Shown piece by piece: positions 22,273 through 32,351 of a stretch of 64,000 bases of DNA (the stretch's first letter is position 1; each line of letters opens with the position of its first letter). The notes under the pieces are model-generated. The model was not told the origin of the DNA. It saw only the letters and a list, made by a program, of their open reading frames with translations, and ran no database searches. Position numbers and translations under genes: made by a program. The stretch is from Lysobacter antibioticus (GTDB taxonomy: Bacteria > Pseudomonadota > Gammaproteobacteria > Xanthomonadales > Xanthomonadaceae). Where the stretch lies: positions 284,171 to 348,170 of the forward strand of contig NZ_CP013141.1 in the NCBI RefSeq assembly GCF_001442535.1. The letters run 5' to 3'.

Positions 22273-22764
22273 TTACTTCACTTCGAGTTCGGTGGTGTTG
22301 GCCACAGCGCCGTTGGCGGTGATCTCGACCTTGTACTTGCCGGCCGGCCACGGCGAGGCCTTGGCGAACTGGAAGTTGGTGGTTTCGGCGCCGGTGGTGT
22401 TGAGGGTCTGCTTCTCCTCACCGGCGGTCTGGCCGTCCTGATAGACGAGCTTGGCGGCCACTTCGGCGTTGGTGGCGGTGCCGTCGGTGGCGACCGAGGC
22501 GACGATCTTGTCGGTCGGCTTGAAGCTGGTGGTCGGCGTGGCGATCTTCTTGTCCGGACCGGCGACGGTGCCCAGGGTCACCGACACCACGCTGAGCGCG
22601 GCCGGAGCCGGAGCGGGTTCGACCGGCGCCGGAGCCGGGGTTTCGGTCGTGGTCGGCGCCGGAGCGGGGGCGACGGGTTCTTCCTTCTTCTTGCAGCCGG
22701 CCAGGGCCAGCGCGGCCACGAGGGCGGCGGCAACGGCGTAATGCGTACGATTGCGGATCAACAT
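22273..22764 (-). CDS. Lipoprotein with Pro/Ala linker
   Basis: 163 residues from the ATG at 22764, with AGGAGA upstream. The lipobox LALAGC places the lipidated cysteine at 24; KKKEEP follows, so outer-membrane sorting is likely. A Pro/Ala/Thr-rich linker (about 30-60) leads to an immunoglobulin-like beta domain that starts ALSVVSVTLGT and ends PWPAGKYKVEITANG. It may be co-transcribed with the LysM gene 53 bp upstream. Confidence 0.82.
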   Translation of the reverse strand: MLIRNRTHYAVAAALVAALALAGCKKKEEPVAPAPAPTTTETPAPAPVEPAPAPAALSVVSVTLGTVAGPDKKIATPTTSFKPTDKIVASVATDGTATNAEVAAKLVYQDGQTAGEEKQTLNTTGAETTNFQFAKASPWPAGKYKVEITANGAVANTTELEVK

Positions 22765-22816
22765 GGTGGATCTCCTGGAAAGACGATGGTGATGATGGTG
22801 AAACGCAGTCGACGGA

Positions 22817-23119
22817 TCAGTCGTTGATGGTCGGAATCTTGAGGATCTGGCCGGGCTGGATCTGGTCGGGATCGTCGAGCTGATCGCGATTGGCCTCGAA
22901 GATCGCGTTCCACTTGCTCGCCTTGCCGTAGAACTGTTTGGCGATATGCGAGAGCGTGTCGCCCTTTTCGACCGTATAGGTCTGTTCGCCGACTTTTTCC
23001 GCGGTCGTGTCGACATTCACCGTGACGTCGGAGAAGTCGGCCTTCTCGACTTTCTCCGCGGTGGTATCGACGTTGGTGGTCACATCGGAAAAATCGGCTT
23101 TCTTGTCCGGGGTAGTCAT
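22817..23119 (-). CDS. Small LysM-domain protein with two 17-residue repeats
   Basis: 100 residues from the ATG at 23119. Two near-identical repeats, ADFSDVT(T/V)NVDTTAEKV, occupy about residues 8-41. A LysM domain follows at about 48-97 ([18 protein letters not shown] ... GQILKIP). There is no signal peptide, so like YgaU/XkdP-type small LysM proteins it may act inside the cell or leave by another route. LysM domains bind peptidoglycan glycans. It lies just upstream of the lipoprotein gene, probably in the same transcript. Confidence 0.85.
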   Translation of the reverse strand: MTTPDKKADFSDVTTNVDTTAEKVEKADFSDVTVNVDTTAEKVGEQTYTVEKGDTLSHIAKQFYGKASKWNAIFEANRDQLDDPDQIQPGQILKIPTIND

Positions 23120-23290
23120 GGGTTGAGGGCTCCTGCCGAAGTGGCGAGCGCAACATGACATGCCGCTTGTTAAAAATGTATAGCGCCGGCGTGAACTCAC
23201 ATTACAAAACTGAATAATCCGATTCCTCGGATTCAGCACGGCGGACCGCCCGGCCCAGGGTCGGTGCTTACTGGCACAGCCTTGCAGCGA

Positions 23291-24103
23291 TCATTGGCGT
23301 TCGTCGCGGCCGACGCTCGGACGCGCCAGGCCCGGGCTGCCGCGCCAGGGGTTGATGTCCAACCCGCCGCGGCGGGTGTAACGTGCCTCGACCGAGAGCC
23401 ATTGCGGTTGGCAGCGGCGGCTGAGGTCGGAATGAATGCGTTCGACGCATTGCTCGTGGAACTCGGCGTGGTCGCGAAACGAGACCAGATAGCGCAGCAG
23501 GCCGGCGCGATCGAGCTTAGGGCCGCGATAGGCGATGACGACCCGCGCCCAGTCCGGCTGGCCGGTGACCGGGCAGTTCGACTTGAGCAGCGCGCTGCCG
23601 AGGGTTTCCTCGACGATCTCGCCGGCATCGGCGGCGAGGTGCTCGGCGTTCGGCGGGCCGTAGTCGTCGATCGCGACGTCGAGCTCGTCGATCGACTCGA
23701 CGCCGTCGGCCGTGTCGATCGGCGGCAGGCCGAATGCGACCTCGACCGGCGCGCCGGCGGCGGCCGACAGATCGCGGGCGATGGTCGCCAGGACCACGGC
23801 ATCGTCGTCGAAGCGGGTGGCGTTGAAGGAGTTGAGGTAGAGCTTGAGCGATTTGGACTCGATCAACTGTGGCGAAGTCGCCGGCACCGACAAGGTCGCG
23901 GTGCCGACTCGCGGCTTGCCGCGGGCGTCGAGCCAGCTCAGCTCGTAAGCGTGCCAGCGGTCGATGCCGACGAAGGGCAGGGCGTCGTCGGCGAGGCCGA
24001 TGTGGGCGCGGCCGAGCGAACGGGCGATCGGAAACAGCAGCGAGGCGTCGTACTCGCGCGGGTAATCGACGTGGCGGCCGAGGGGGAGGTCATGGGTGGT
24101 CAT
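23291..24103 (-). CDS. queF: NADPH-dependent 7-cyano-7-deazaguanine reductase QueF (long form)
   Basis: A 270-residue, unimodular-duplicated (YqcD-like long) QueF that reduces preQ0 to preQ1 in queuosine tRNA modification. The QueF motif [13 protein letters not shown] is at 82-94, the nucleophilic Cys is at 177 in [11 protein letters not shown], the acid residue D184 follows, and FHEQCVERI lies near 220-228. It stands alone. The other queuosine genes are not in the window. Confidence 0.95.
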   Translation of the reverse strand: MTTHDLPLGRHVDYPREYDASLLFPIARSLGRAHIGLADDALPFVGIDRWHAYELSWLDARGKPRVGTATLSVPATSPQLIESKSLKLYLNSFNATRFDDDAVVLATIARDLSAAAGAPVEVAFGLPPIDTADGVESIDELDVAIDDYGPPNAEHLAADAGEIVEETLGSALLKSNCPVTGQPDWARVVIAYRGPKLDRAGLLRYLVSFRDHAEFHEQCVERIHSDLSRRCQPQWLSVEARYTRRGGLDINPWRGSPGLARPSVGRDERQ

Positions 24104-24191
24104 GGCGACATTTTAGCCGCTGGCGCTGGGTAGGCCCCGTCGGGCCGGATCGCAGTCGCCAACCTCAAGCCATCTCGGCACGGCCTAGCCG

Positions 24192-24425
24192 TTCCTCCCT
24201 TTGGCAGGGGGGGCTGGGAGGGCCTTTGCTGGTCGCGTGCATGCCGGCGAACAGCAAATCCCCCGCGCCGTAACCGTTTCGGGCTTCGTGCCGTGTCGGG
24301 CGCTTGCCCCCTTTGTCAAAGGGGGGCAGGAGTTACGCCGGGCGAGTCCTCGGTGTTGCGCTCCCCTGACTTGCCTCGGTTGTTCCCCCTTTGGAACAGA
24401 GCGGCAGGGGGTGCCTTTGCCCGTC
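24192..24425. repeat. CCCCCTTTG-type inverted repeat element, copy 2 (compound)
   Basis: Successive palindromes of the type cctccctttggcaggggg, gccccctttgtcaaaggggg and ttccccctttggaaca surround the marker caaatcccccgcgcc. It fills the 332-bp gap between queF and the first M20 gene. No gene seen here. Confidence 0.75.
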
Positions 24426-24435
24426 TCGTCGCCCC

Positions 24436-25785
24436 TTACCCCGCCGCCTTCTGCCCATGCAGATAGTCCAGCGTCACCTGCAGCATCGCCCGTAGGCCGA
24501 CATCGAGCGAGCTCTCGTCGAGCTTGAACTTCGGCGAATGGTTGCTCGGCGCGGTGGCGGGGTCGACGCCCGGCGCGGTCGCGCCGACGAAGAAAAACAT
24601 CGCCGGGACTTCCTTGGCGTAGTACGAGAAGTCCTCGGCGCCCATCACCAGCGGCATCTCGACCACGTTGGCGTCGCCGGCCACGGCCTTGAGGCTCGGC
24701 AGCATGCGTGCGGTCAGGGCCGGGTCGTTGTAGGTCACCGGGTTGCCGTCCTGATCCGGCACCGTGGCCTCGGCGTGGGCGCCGTGGGCGGCGCCGACGT
24801 GCTCGGCGACGTTCTTGAGGTCCTTGAAGATCGCCTGGCGCATGCCCTCGTCGAAGGTGCGGATGGTGCCGATCATTTCGACGTCGTCGGGAATGATGTT
24901 GTAGCGGATGCCGCCCTTGATCGCGCCGAAGCTCACCACCGCCGGCAGCTTGGCGATGTTGGTGCGGCGGCTGACGATGGTCTGTGCGCTGCCGATCACG
25001 TCGGCGGCGGCGACGATCGGGTCGACGCCCGCCCAGGGCGCCGAGCCGTGGGTCTGGCGGCCCTTGATCTTGATGGTGAACCGATCGGACGCCGCCATCA
25101 GCGGCCCCTGGCGTACGCCGAGCTGGCCGGCCGCAAGGGTGGAGAACACATGCAGGCCGAACATGGCCTCGGGCTTGAAGTCCTTGAACAGCCCGTCCTT
25201 GAGCATCAGCGAGGCGCCGCCTTCCTCATCGGCGGGCGCGCCTTCCTCGGCCGGCTGGAACACCAGCATCACCTGGCCGGGCAGGTCTTTCTTCATGGCG
25301 ACCAGGGCGTCGGCGATGCCGAGCAGGATGCCGGTATGGGCATCGTGGCCGCAGGCGTGCATCACCCCGACGGTTTCGCCTCGGAAGTTCGCCGTGGCCT
25401 TGGACGCGAACGGCAGATCGACCTGCTCGGTGACCGGCAACGCGTCCATGTCGGCGCGCAGCGCGATCTTCGGCCCGGGCTTGCCGCCTTCGATGATCGC
25501 GACCACGCCGTGGCGGGCGATACCGGTGCGCGGCTTGAGGCCGAGCTTGCGCAGGTGTTCGGCGACCTTGGCCGCGGTGCGCTCCTCGCGGTTGGACAGT
25601 TCGGGGTGCTGGTGGAAGTCGCGACGCCAGGCGACCACGTCGGCCTTGACCTGCGCGGCGGCGGCTTTCACCTCGGGGCGTTCGGCCGATGCTGCGGTGG
25701 ACTGCGCCGCGGCGGCGAGCGGGAGGGCGGCGAAGGCGGAGCAGCTCAGGACGCAACTCAAGGCGACGGACAGCGGACGCTTCAT
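24436..25785 (-). CDS. Exported M20-family amidohydrolase, paralogue 1
   Basis: 449 residues. Signal peptide 1-28 ends AAAAQ, so it is periplasmic or secreted. The M20D metal-site motif HACGHDAH is at 143-150, with RADMDALPVTE at 110-120 and FQPAEEGAPADEEGG at about 184. Family members (hippurate hydrolase, N-acyl amino-acid amidohydrolase, aminoacylase) hydrolyse N-acylated amino acids; the exact substrate cannot be told. It shares order, length and motifs with the next gene, from which it is separated by 244 bp with a REP pair. Confidence 0.92.
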   Translation of the reverse strand: MKRPLSVALSCVLSCSAFAALPLAAAAQSTAASAERPEVKAAAAQVKADVVAWRRDFHQHPELSNREERTAAKVAEHLRKLGLKPRTGIARHGVVAIIEGGKPGPKIALRADMDALPVTEQVDLPFASKATANFRGETVGVMHACGHDAHTGILLGIADALVAMKKDLPGQVMLVFQPAEEGAPADEEGGASLMLKDGLFKDFKPEAMFGLHVFSTLAAGQLGVRQGPLMAASDRFTIKIKGRQTHGSAPWAGVDPIVAAADVIGSAQTIVSRRTNIAKLPAVVSFGAIKGGIRYNIIPDDVEMIGTIRTFDEGMRQAIFKDLKNVAEHVGAAHGAHAEATVPDQDGNPVTYNDPALTARMLPSLKAVAGDANVVEMPLVMGAEDFSYYAKEVPAMFFFVGATAPGVDPATAPSNHSPKFKLDESSLDVGLRAMLQVTLDYLHGQKAAG

Positions 25786-25908
25786 CGACGGACTCCGGCA
25801 GGAAAGTCCCGATCCTAGCCGATGCCCGCCGGCGGGGCTGCGCGACCTTGGTCGGTTCGGTTCGCCCCGCCCCGTGTTCATCGAATCGCGGTGCGCGCTC
25901 CTGTAGGG

Positions 25909-26010
25909 GCGACGTCCTACAGGATTTCCTTCGCTCGCAAGCCGCGACCGCGAAGCCACACCTGCGTCGTTGCTGCGATGCCGCGGTCGCGGCTCGCGCC
26001 GCTCCTACCC
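25909..26010. repeat. Inverted REP pair (one long form, one short)
   Basis: A long form at 25909-25953 (ctgtaggggcgacgtcctac, ggatttcctt, then gcaagccgcgaccgcg) is followed by the inverted short form at 25980-26010 (cgcggtcgcggctcgcgcc-gctccta). It lies between the two M20 paralogues. Confidence 0.85.
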
Positions 26011-26029
26011 TTTGCAGCGTAGGCGCCTG

Positions 26030-27352
26030 CTAAGCGCCGTGCAGATAATCCAGCGCCACCTGCAGCATCGCTTTCGTGCCGACCTCGAGCGCGCCCTCGT
26101 CGAGCAGGAACTGCGGCGAGTGATTGATCGGCGCCTTGGCCGGGTCGATGCCCGCCGCGGTCGAGCCGACGAAGAAATAGAAACCCGGCACGGTATTGGC
26201 GAACTGAGAGAAGTCCTCGGCCACGGTCACCATCGCCGACTCCTTGACCCGCGCCTCGCCGGCCGCGCGCTGCAAGGACGGCAGCACGCGCCGGGTCAGG
26301 GCCGGCTCGTTGATCGTCGCCGGCGCGTTGTTGACCACCTGCAACTCGGCGCTGGCGCCGGCGGCGTGGGCATAGTCCTCGGCGGTGCGGCGCAGCCGCG
26401 CGATCACGTCCTCGCGCACCGCCGCGTCGAAGGTACGCAGGGTGCCGACCAACTTGGCCTCGTCGGGAATGATGTTGAAGCGCACGCCGGCGTTGAACTG
26501 GCCGGCGGTCAGCACCACCGGGGTCGCGGCGATATTCACTTGGCGCGCGATCAGGCTCTGGCTGGCGAGCAGGATCTGCGCGCCGACGGTAATCGGGTCG
26601 ACACCGTCCCAGGGACGCGAGCCGTGGGTCTGCTTGCCGCGCACGGTCAGGCTCCATTCGTCGGCGCTGGCGAGCATCGGCCCGCTGCGATAGCCGACTT
26701 CGCCGACGCTCAGGCCGGCCCAGACGTGCAGGCCGAACACGGCCTCGGGTTTGAACTCCTTGAACACGCCTTCGCTGAGCATCATCGCCGCACCGAACGG
26801 CGCGCCCGGCGTCGGCGGGCCTTCTTCCGCCGGTTGGAACACGAACATCACTTCGCCGGGCAACTGTTCTTTCTGCGCCGCCAACGCGGTCGCCACGCCG
26901 AGCAGGATCGCGACATGCGCGTCGTGGCCGCAGGCGTGCATCACTCCGACCGGCTGGCCGCGGTAGTCGGCCTTGACCTGCGAAGCGAACGGCAGCCCGG
27001 CCGGCTCGGTCACCGGCAGCGCGTCCATGTCGGCGCGGATCGCGATGCGCGGCCCCGGCTTGCCGCCCTTGAGCACGGCGACCACGCCGGTGTGGGCGAT
27101 GCCGGTACGTGGCTGCAGGCCGAGCTTGCGCAGCTGATCGGCGACCAGCTTGGCGGTGCGCACCTCGTGCTGGCCGAGCTCGGGGTGCTGGTGGATGTCG
27201 CGGCGCCAGGCCACGACCTGGTCGCGCACCTGCTGCGCGGCCGCGGCGACCTGCGCGGGGTCCGCGACGGTAGCGGCCACCGCGGGTGCGGACAGGCAGG
27301 ACCAGACCGCGGCGAGCGCGACCGGCAGGGCGCGCAGGGAAACGAGGCGCAT
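26030..27352 (-). CDS. Exported M20-family amidohydrolase, paralogue 2
   Basis: 440 residues from the ATG at 27352. Signal peptide 1-27 ends PAVAA. It has HACGHDAH at 139-146, RADMDALPVTE at 106-116 and VFQPAEEGPPTPGAPFG. The same DFHQHPEL/DIHQHPEL and C-terminal NHSP(K/Q)F(K/L)LDE(S/G) motifs show a tandem duplication with paralogue 1. The differing loop after the QPAEEG motif may reflect different substrates. The gap 27353-27656 (304 bp) to the divergent TonB receptor contains a Fur box. Confidence 0.92.
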   Translation of the reverse strand: MRLVSLRALPVALAAVWSCLSAPAVAATVADPAQVAAAAQQVRDQVVAWRRDIHQHPELGQHEVRTAKLVADQLRKLGLQPRTGIAHTGVVAVLKGGKPGPRIAIRADMDALPVTEPAGLPFASQVKADYRGQPVGVMHACGHDAHVAILLGVATALAAQKEQLPGEVMFVFQPAEEGPPTPGAPFGAAMMLSEGVFKEFKPEAVFGLHVWAGLSVGEVGYRSGPMLASADEWSLTVRGKQTHGSRPWDGVDPITVGAQILLASQSLIARQVNIAATPVVLTAGQFNAGVRFNIIPDEAKLVGTLRTFDAAVREDVIARLRRTAEDYAHAAGASAELQVVNNAPATINEPALTRRVLPSLQRAAGEARVKESAMVTVAEDFSQFANTVPGFYFFVGSTAAGIDPAKAPINHSPQFLLDEGALEVGTKAMLQVALDYLHGA

Positions 27353-27520
27353 CGGAACTCTCGACGACGAAGGGCAGACCCGCAGCCTGCCTGCGCGCGA
27401 CGGCTGCGCCAAGTCCCGTGCGAAGGCTGGCGAGTCGATCGAAGGCTCGAGTGGAAGGCCGCGAGCGCGCGCTCGACACTGTCCTCGCGCCCCGCATTGC
27501 GCGATCGCGACGACGCGGTA

Positions 27521-27540
27521 GAATGAGAATGATTATTGTT
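27521..27540. promoter_or_regulatory. Putative Fur box
   Basis: gaatgagaatgattattgtt matches the 19-bp Fur consensus well (gagaatgattatt core). It is an AT-rich island in GC-rich DNA, 117 bp before the receptor start. It predicts iron repression of the receptor; the divergent M20 gene could also respond. Confidence 0.75.
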
Positions 27541-27656
27541 TGTGACTGAGGAAGGCGCCATTCCGAGCCTGTCCCGGCCCGGCCGACGCCCGCGTCGCAA
27601 GCAATCGGTGCGGGCTTTCGCATCGCCTCCGACTTCCTTCCTGCAGGCCTCCGCCC

Positions 27657-29796
27657 ATGCCGTCCTCGTCCGCTTCGACCCCGCCCGCGCTGCCGCGCGC
27701 GATCCGCCTCGCGCTGTTCGGTCTGCCGCTGCTGTTCGGCGCGTTCGCCGCGCACGCGGTCGAAGCCGGCGACGCGAACGACCCGACCACGCTCGACGAG
27801 GTGCAGGTGCGCGCGCCGATCGCCCGGCGCAGCCAGACCGTGACCAAGACCGACACCTCGCTGATCGAGGTGCCGCAGTCGATCTCGGTGGTGACCGCGC
27901 AGCAGATGCGCGACCGCGGCATCCAGGGGGGTCGAGGAAGCGGTCTGGTACACCGCCGGCGCGCAGGGCGGCGGTTACGGCCAGGACACTCGCAGCGACT
28001 GGCTGTTGGTGCGCGGCTTCAGCCCGGCGCGCTACATGGACGGGCTGGCCTTGACCGACGGCGTGTGGACCGGCGGCACCCGTATCGAGCCCTACGGCCT
28101 GGAACGCCTGGAGGTTCTTAAGGGACCGTCGTCGGTGTCGTACGGAGCGATGCCGCCGGGCGGCCTGATCAATATGGTGAGCAAGCGCCCGGTCGCCGAG
28201 CCTTTGCGCGAAGTCGAAGTCGCCATCGGCAATTACGATCTGCGCCAGGCGGCGTTCGATTTCGGTGGGCCGCTCGGCGACAGCGGCCGCTGGACCTATC
28301 GGCTCACCGGCCTGGCGCGCAACAGCGACAATCATGTCGACTACGTCCACGACGATCGCTACTACTTCGCTCCCGCGCTGACCTGGAAACCGAGCGAAGC
28401 GACTTCGCTGACCTGGCTGGCGCGTTACCAGAAGGCCGACACCGCCCAGGGCGGCGGTTTCCTGCCGGCTGCCGGCACCTTGCTGCCGAACCCGAACGGC
28501 AAGATCCCGAGCCATCGCTACACCGGCGAGCCGGGCTGGAACGACTACCTCAAGACCATGACCTCGGTCGGTTACGAATTCAGCCACCGCTTCAGCGACG
28601 CGCTCGAGTTCCGCCAGAACCTGCGCTACGGCAAGGTCGAAGTCGACCACGATGCCGGCGTCGGCGCCTTCGGCCTGCAGGCCGATCAACGCACGCTGAC
28701 GCGTTACTACTTCCCGCTCGAAGAGGAGTCGACCTCGTTCGCGGTCGACAACAACCTGCAGTGGAACCTCGACGCCGGCGCCTGGCGCCATACCGTGCTC
28801 GCCGGTGTCGACTATCGCCGGCTCAACAGCGACTACGCCTCGGCGTTCGCTTTCGGCGCGCCCTCGCTGGATATCTTCGATCCGGTCTACGGCGCCGCCA
28901 TCGTCAAACCGGCCTACACCTCGCGCCAGGACAAGACCCAGCAGCAGCTCGGGCTGTACCTGCAGGACCAGATCAAGATCGATCGTTGGGTGATCACCGC
29001 CGCCGGGCGCCAGGACCGCGTGCGCACCCGCACCGAACAGTTGCTGGCCACGCCGGTCGCGCGCGAGCGCCAAAGCGACAGCCGCTTTTCCGGCCGCCTG
29101 GGCGTGAACTACCTGTTCGATTCCGGTTGGGCGCCGTACCTGGCCTGGTCGCAATCGTTCGAGCCGACGGTCGGCGTCGATTTCGCCGGGCAATCGTTCA
29201 AGCCGACCACCGGCGAACAGATCGAGGCCGGGTTGAAGTTCCAGCCGGCGAGCGGCCGCGCGCTGGCGACGTTGGCGGCGTACGAAATCGAGCAGGAAAA
29301 CACTCTGACGGTCGACCCGAACCACACCTTGTTCTCGGTGCAGCAGGGCCGCACGCGGGTGCGCGGCGCCGAACTCGAAGGCCGCTGGAATCTGCGCAAC
29401 GGCCTGAGCCTGTACGGCGCCTACACCTACACCGACAGCGAAGTGACGCGGACCAACGACGCCGCCGCGCTCGGCAAGCAGATCGCCCTGCAACCGCGCA
29501 ACGTCGCTTCGTTCGGCGCCGACTACACCGTAGCCTACGGTGCGCTGTCGGGCCTGGGCGTCGGCGCCGGCGTGCGTTACACCGGCGCGCACTACGGCGA
29601 CCTCTACAACCAGTGGAAGACGCCGTCGTATACCTTGTTCGACGCCTCGCTGCGCTACGACCTGCAGAACTGGCGCTTCCAGCTCAACGCCAGCAACCTC
29701 ACCGACAAGCAATACATCAGCGTCTGCAACAGCGCGACGTGGTGCTACTACGGCTATCCGCGCACGGTGACCGCGACGGTGCGTTACCAGTGGTGA
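27657..29796 (+). pseudogene. TonB-dependent siderophore receptor, interrupted by a +1 frameshift
   Basis: The N-terminal part (27657 on) has a signal peptide ending AAHAVEA, and the plug domain starts TTLDEVQVRAPIARRSQTVTK, then VPQSISVVTAQQMRDRGIQG. At a run of six G (27926-27931) the frame is lost. Removing one G gives QGVEEAVWYTAGAQ, which continues in the next frame through VRGFSPARYMDGLALTDG, the ERLEVLKGPSSVSYGAMPPGG plug motif and a full 22-strand-type barrel to YPRTVTATVRYQW at 29796. The whole protein would be about 712 residues, FhuA/FcuA-like. It is either a pseudogene, a slipped-strand phase-variable gene, or a sequencing error. Confidence 0.9.
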
Positions 29797-29886
29797 TCGC
29801 CTCGGGCGATCAGCTGCGCAACCGCTGAGATTTCGCGGCCTCCGGCAACAGCGTCACTCCGATACCGATACTGTTGCCGTTGCAGT

Positions 29887-30030
29887 TCCCCCCTTTGGAA
29901 AAGGGGGGTAGGGGGGTGCCTTGGCTCTGCTTCTCAACGCGGATTGCGCGGGCAAGCAAATCCCCCGCGCCGCAATCCGTTTCGGACCTCGCGCTCGCAA
30001 AGGGCGCAAGCCCTCCTTCTCCAAAGGGGG
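29887..30030. repeat. CCCCCTTTG-type inverted repeat element, copy 3
   Basis: It runs from ccccctttggaaaagggggg to ctccaaaggggg, with cttctcaacgcgg, caaatcccccgcgcc and gtttcggacctcg inside. In reverse complement this is the same order as copy 1. It fills the gap between the receptor and the convergent aldo/keto reductase. Confidence 0.85.
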
Positions 30031-30082
30031 CGATGGATCATGCGCTCGTCGTCGAACGTCTTTCGAACGTTTGCCCCGAATC

Positions 30083-31090
<1,008 letters not shown>

Positions 31091-31312
31091 GCGGAGTCCT
31101 CTGCGAACGGGGGAGGGGAGCGACTGGAGCGGACCGGCCGGCGCGGACATGCACCAGGCTCAGCGCGGATCACGACGAGGTCTGAAGGATGCCCAGCTCC
31201 GACATCGCGTCTGCGCGGCCGCGTCGACGTGCCGGGCCAGGTTGGCTGGGGTATGCGACACACCATAGGCCTGGCGGATTGCTGAAAAAACAGGAATTAT
31301 CCGAATGACTCT

Positions 31313-31327
31313 TGAAGCATCGCTTCA
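31313..31327. promoter_or_regulatory. Inverted repeat, candidate LysR operator
   Basis: tgaagc-atc-gcttca lies in an AT-rich stretch 19 bp before the LysR start and inside the divergent promoter region. It fits a LysR-type dyad in position and length; binding is inferred. Confidence 0.5.
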
Positions 31328-31345
31328 TAATCAACGGTGATCCGC

Positions 31346-32239
31346 ATGGCCTCGCATCCGCTCCCCGCCGTCATCGCCTTCGCCCGCGTGGCCCACCACG
31401 AAAGCTTCACCCGTGCCGCGGCCGAGCTGGAGTTGTCGCCGTCGGCACTGTCGCAAACCGTGCGCACTCTGGAGGCCAAGCTCGGCGTGCGCCTGCTCAA
31501 CCGCACCACCCGTCGGGTCGGCCTGACCGAGCACGGCGCGCGTTTCCTCGAGCAGATCGGCCCGGGGCTGGCCCAGATCGAGGCCGCCTTCGACGACCTC
31601 AACGCGGTACGCGACCGCCCGACCGGCCGCCTGCGCATCAACACCGGCCGCGTCGCCGCGCGCCTGTTGCTCGAACCGAACCTGCCGGCGTTCCTCGCCC
31701 GTTATCCGCAGATGCAGGTCGAGGTGTTCGCCGACGACACCCTCGCCGATCTGGTCGCGGGCGGTTTCGACGCCGGCATCCGCCTCGGCGAATGCCTGGC
31801 CAAGGACATGATCGCGCTGCCGCTCGGAGGCCCGCAGCGACAGATCGTGGTCGGGTCGCCGGCCTATTTCGAGCAGCGGCCGCGCCCGCGCACACCCGAG
31901 GAACTGGTCGATCACGAATGCCTGCGCCATCGCCTGCCCGGCAGCGGCCGGCTGATGGCCTGGGAGTTCACCCGCGACGGCCGCGAGTACGAGGTCGACG
32001 TCGCCGGCCGGCTGATCTTCAACGACAGCACTCTGGCCTTGAACATGGTCCGCGCCGGCTGCGGCCTGATGCAGGCCTTCGAACCGATGGTGGCCGAGGA
32101 CTTGCGCAGCGGCGGCCTGGTGCAGGTGCTCGACGCCTACACGCCTGCGTTCCCGGGGTTCCATATCTATTACCCGGCGCGCAAGCAGTTGCCGACCAAG
32201 CTGCGCGTGTTCGTGGACTTCATGCGCGAGCAGTGCTGA
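31346..32239 (+). CDS. LysR-family transcriptional regulator
   Basis: 297 residues from the ATG at 31346; a GTG at 31337 would add three residues. The winged HTH at about 5-60 reads FTRAAAELELSPSALSQTVR, then LEAKLGVRLLNRTTRRVGLT. The co-inducer domain spans 90-295. The AALLLEPNL-type linker and GFDAGIRLGE identify the large YafC/DsdC-like LysR group that often controls a neighbouring oxidoreductase. It probably regulates the divergent aldo/keto reductase. Confidence 0.92.
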   Translation: MASHPLPAVIAFARVAHHESFTRAAAELELSPSALSQTVRTLEAKLGVRLLNRTTRRVGLTEHGARFLEQIGPGLAQIEAAFDDLNAVRDRPTGRLRINTGRVAARLLLEPNLPAFLARYPQMQVEVFADDTLADLVAGGFDAGIRLGECLAKDMIALPLGGPQRQIVVGSPAYFEQRPRPRTPEELVDHECLRHRLPGSGRLMAWEFTRDGREYEVDVAGRLIFNDSTLALNMVRAGCGLMQAFEPMVAEDLRSGGLVQVLDAYTPAFPGFHIYYPARKQLPTKLRVFVDFMREQC

Positions 32240-32351
32240 GCGGCGATTCGTTCGAGCTTGCGGTTAAGGGCAGGGGCCGCGTTCCGGTCGCATCGCGCTC
32301 GCCTTTCACCGCGGCCCGTGCGAGGCTGCGGCGACCCGCCCGGGACCCGCC

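Noticed and set aside
27010..29712. Long open frame of 900 codons on the minus strand
   Set aside because: Antisense to the TonB receptor and M20 gene. At this GC content third-position bias opens the opposite strand; the protein is repetitive Arg/Ala/Gly/Val and matches nothing.
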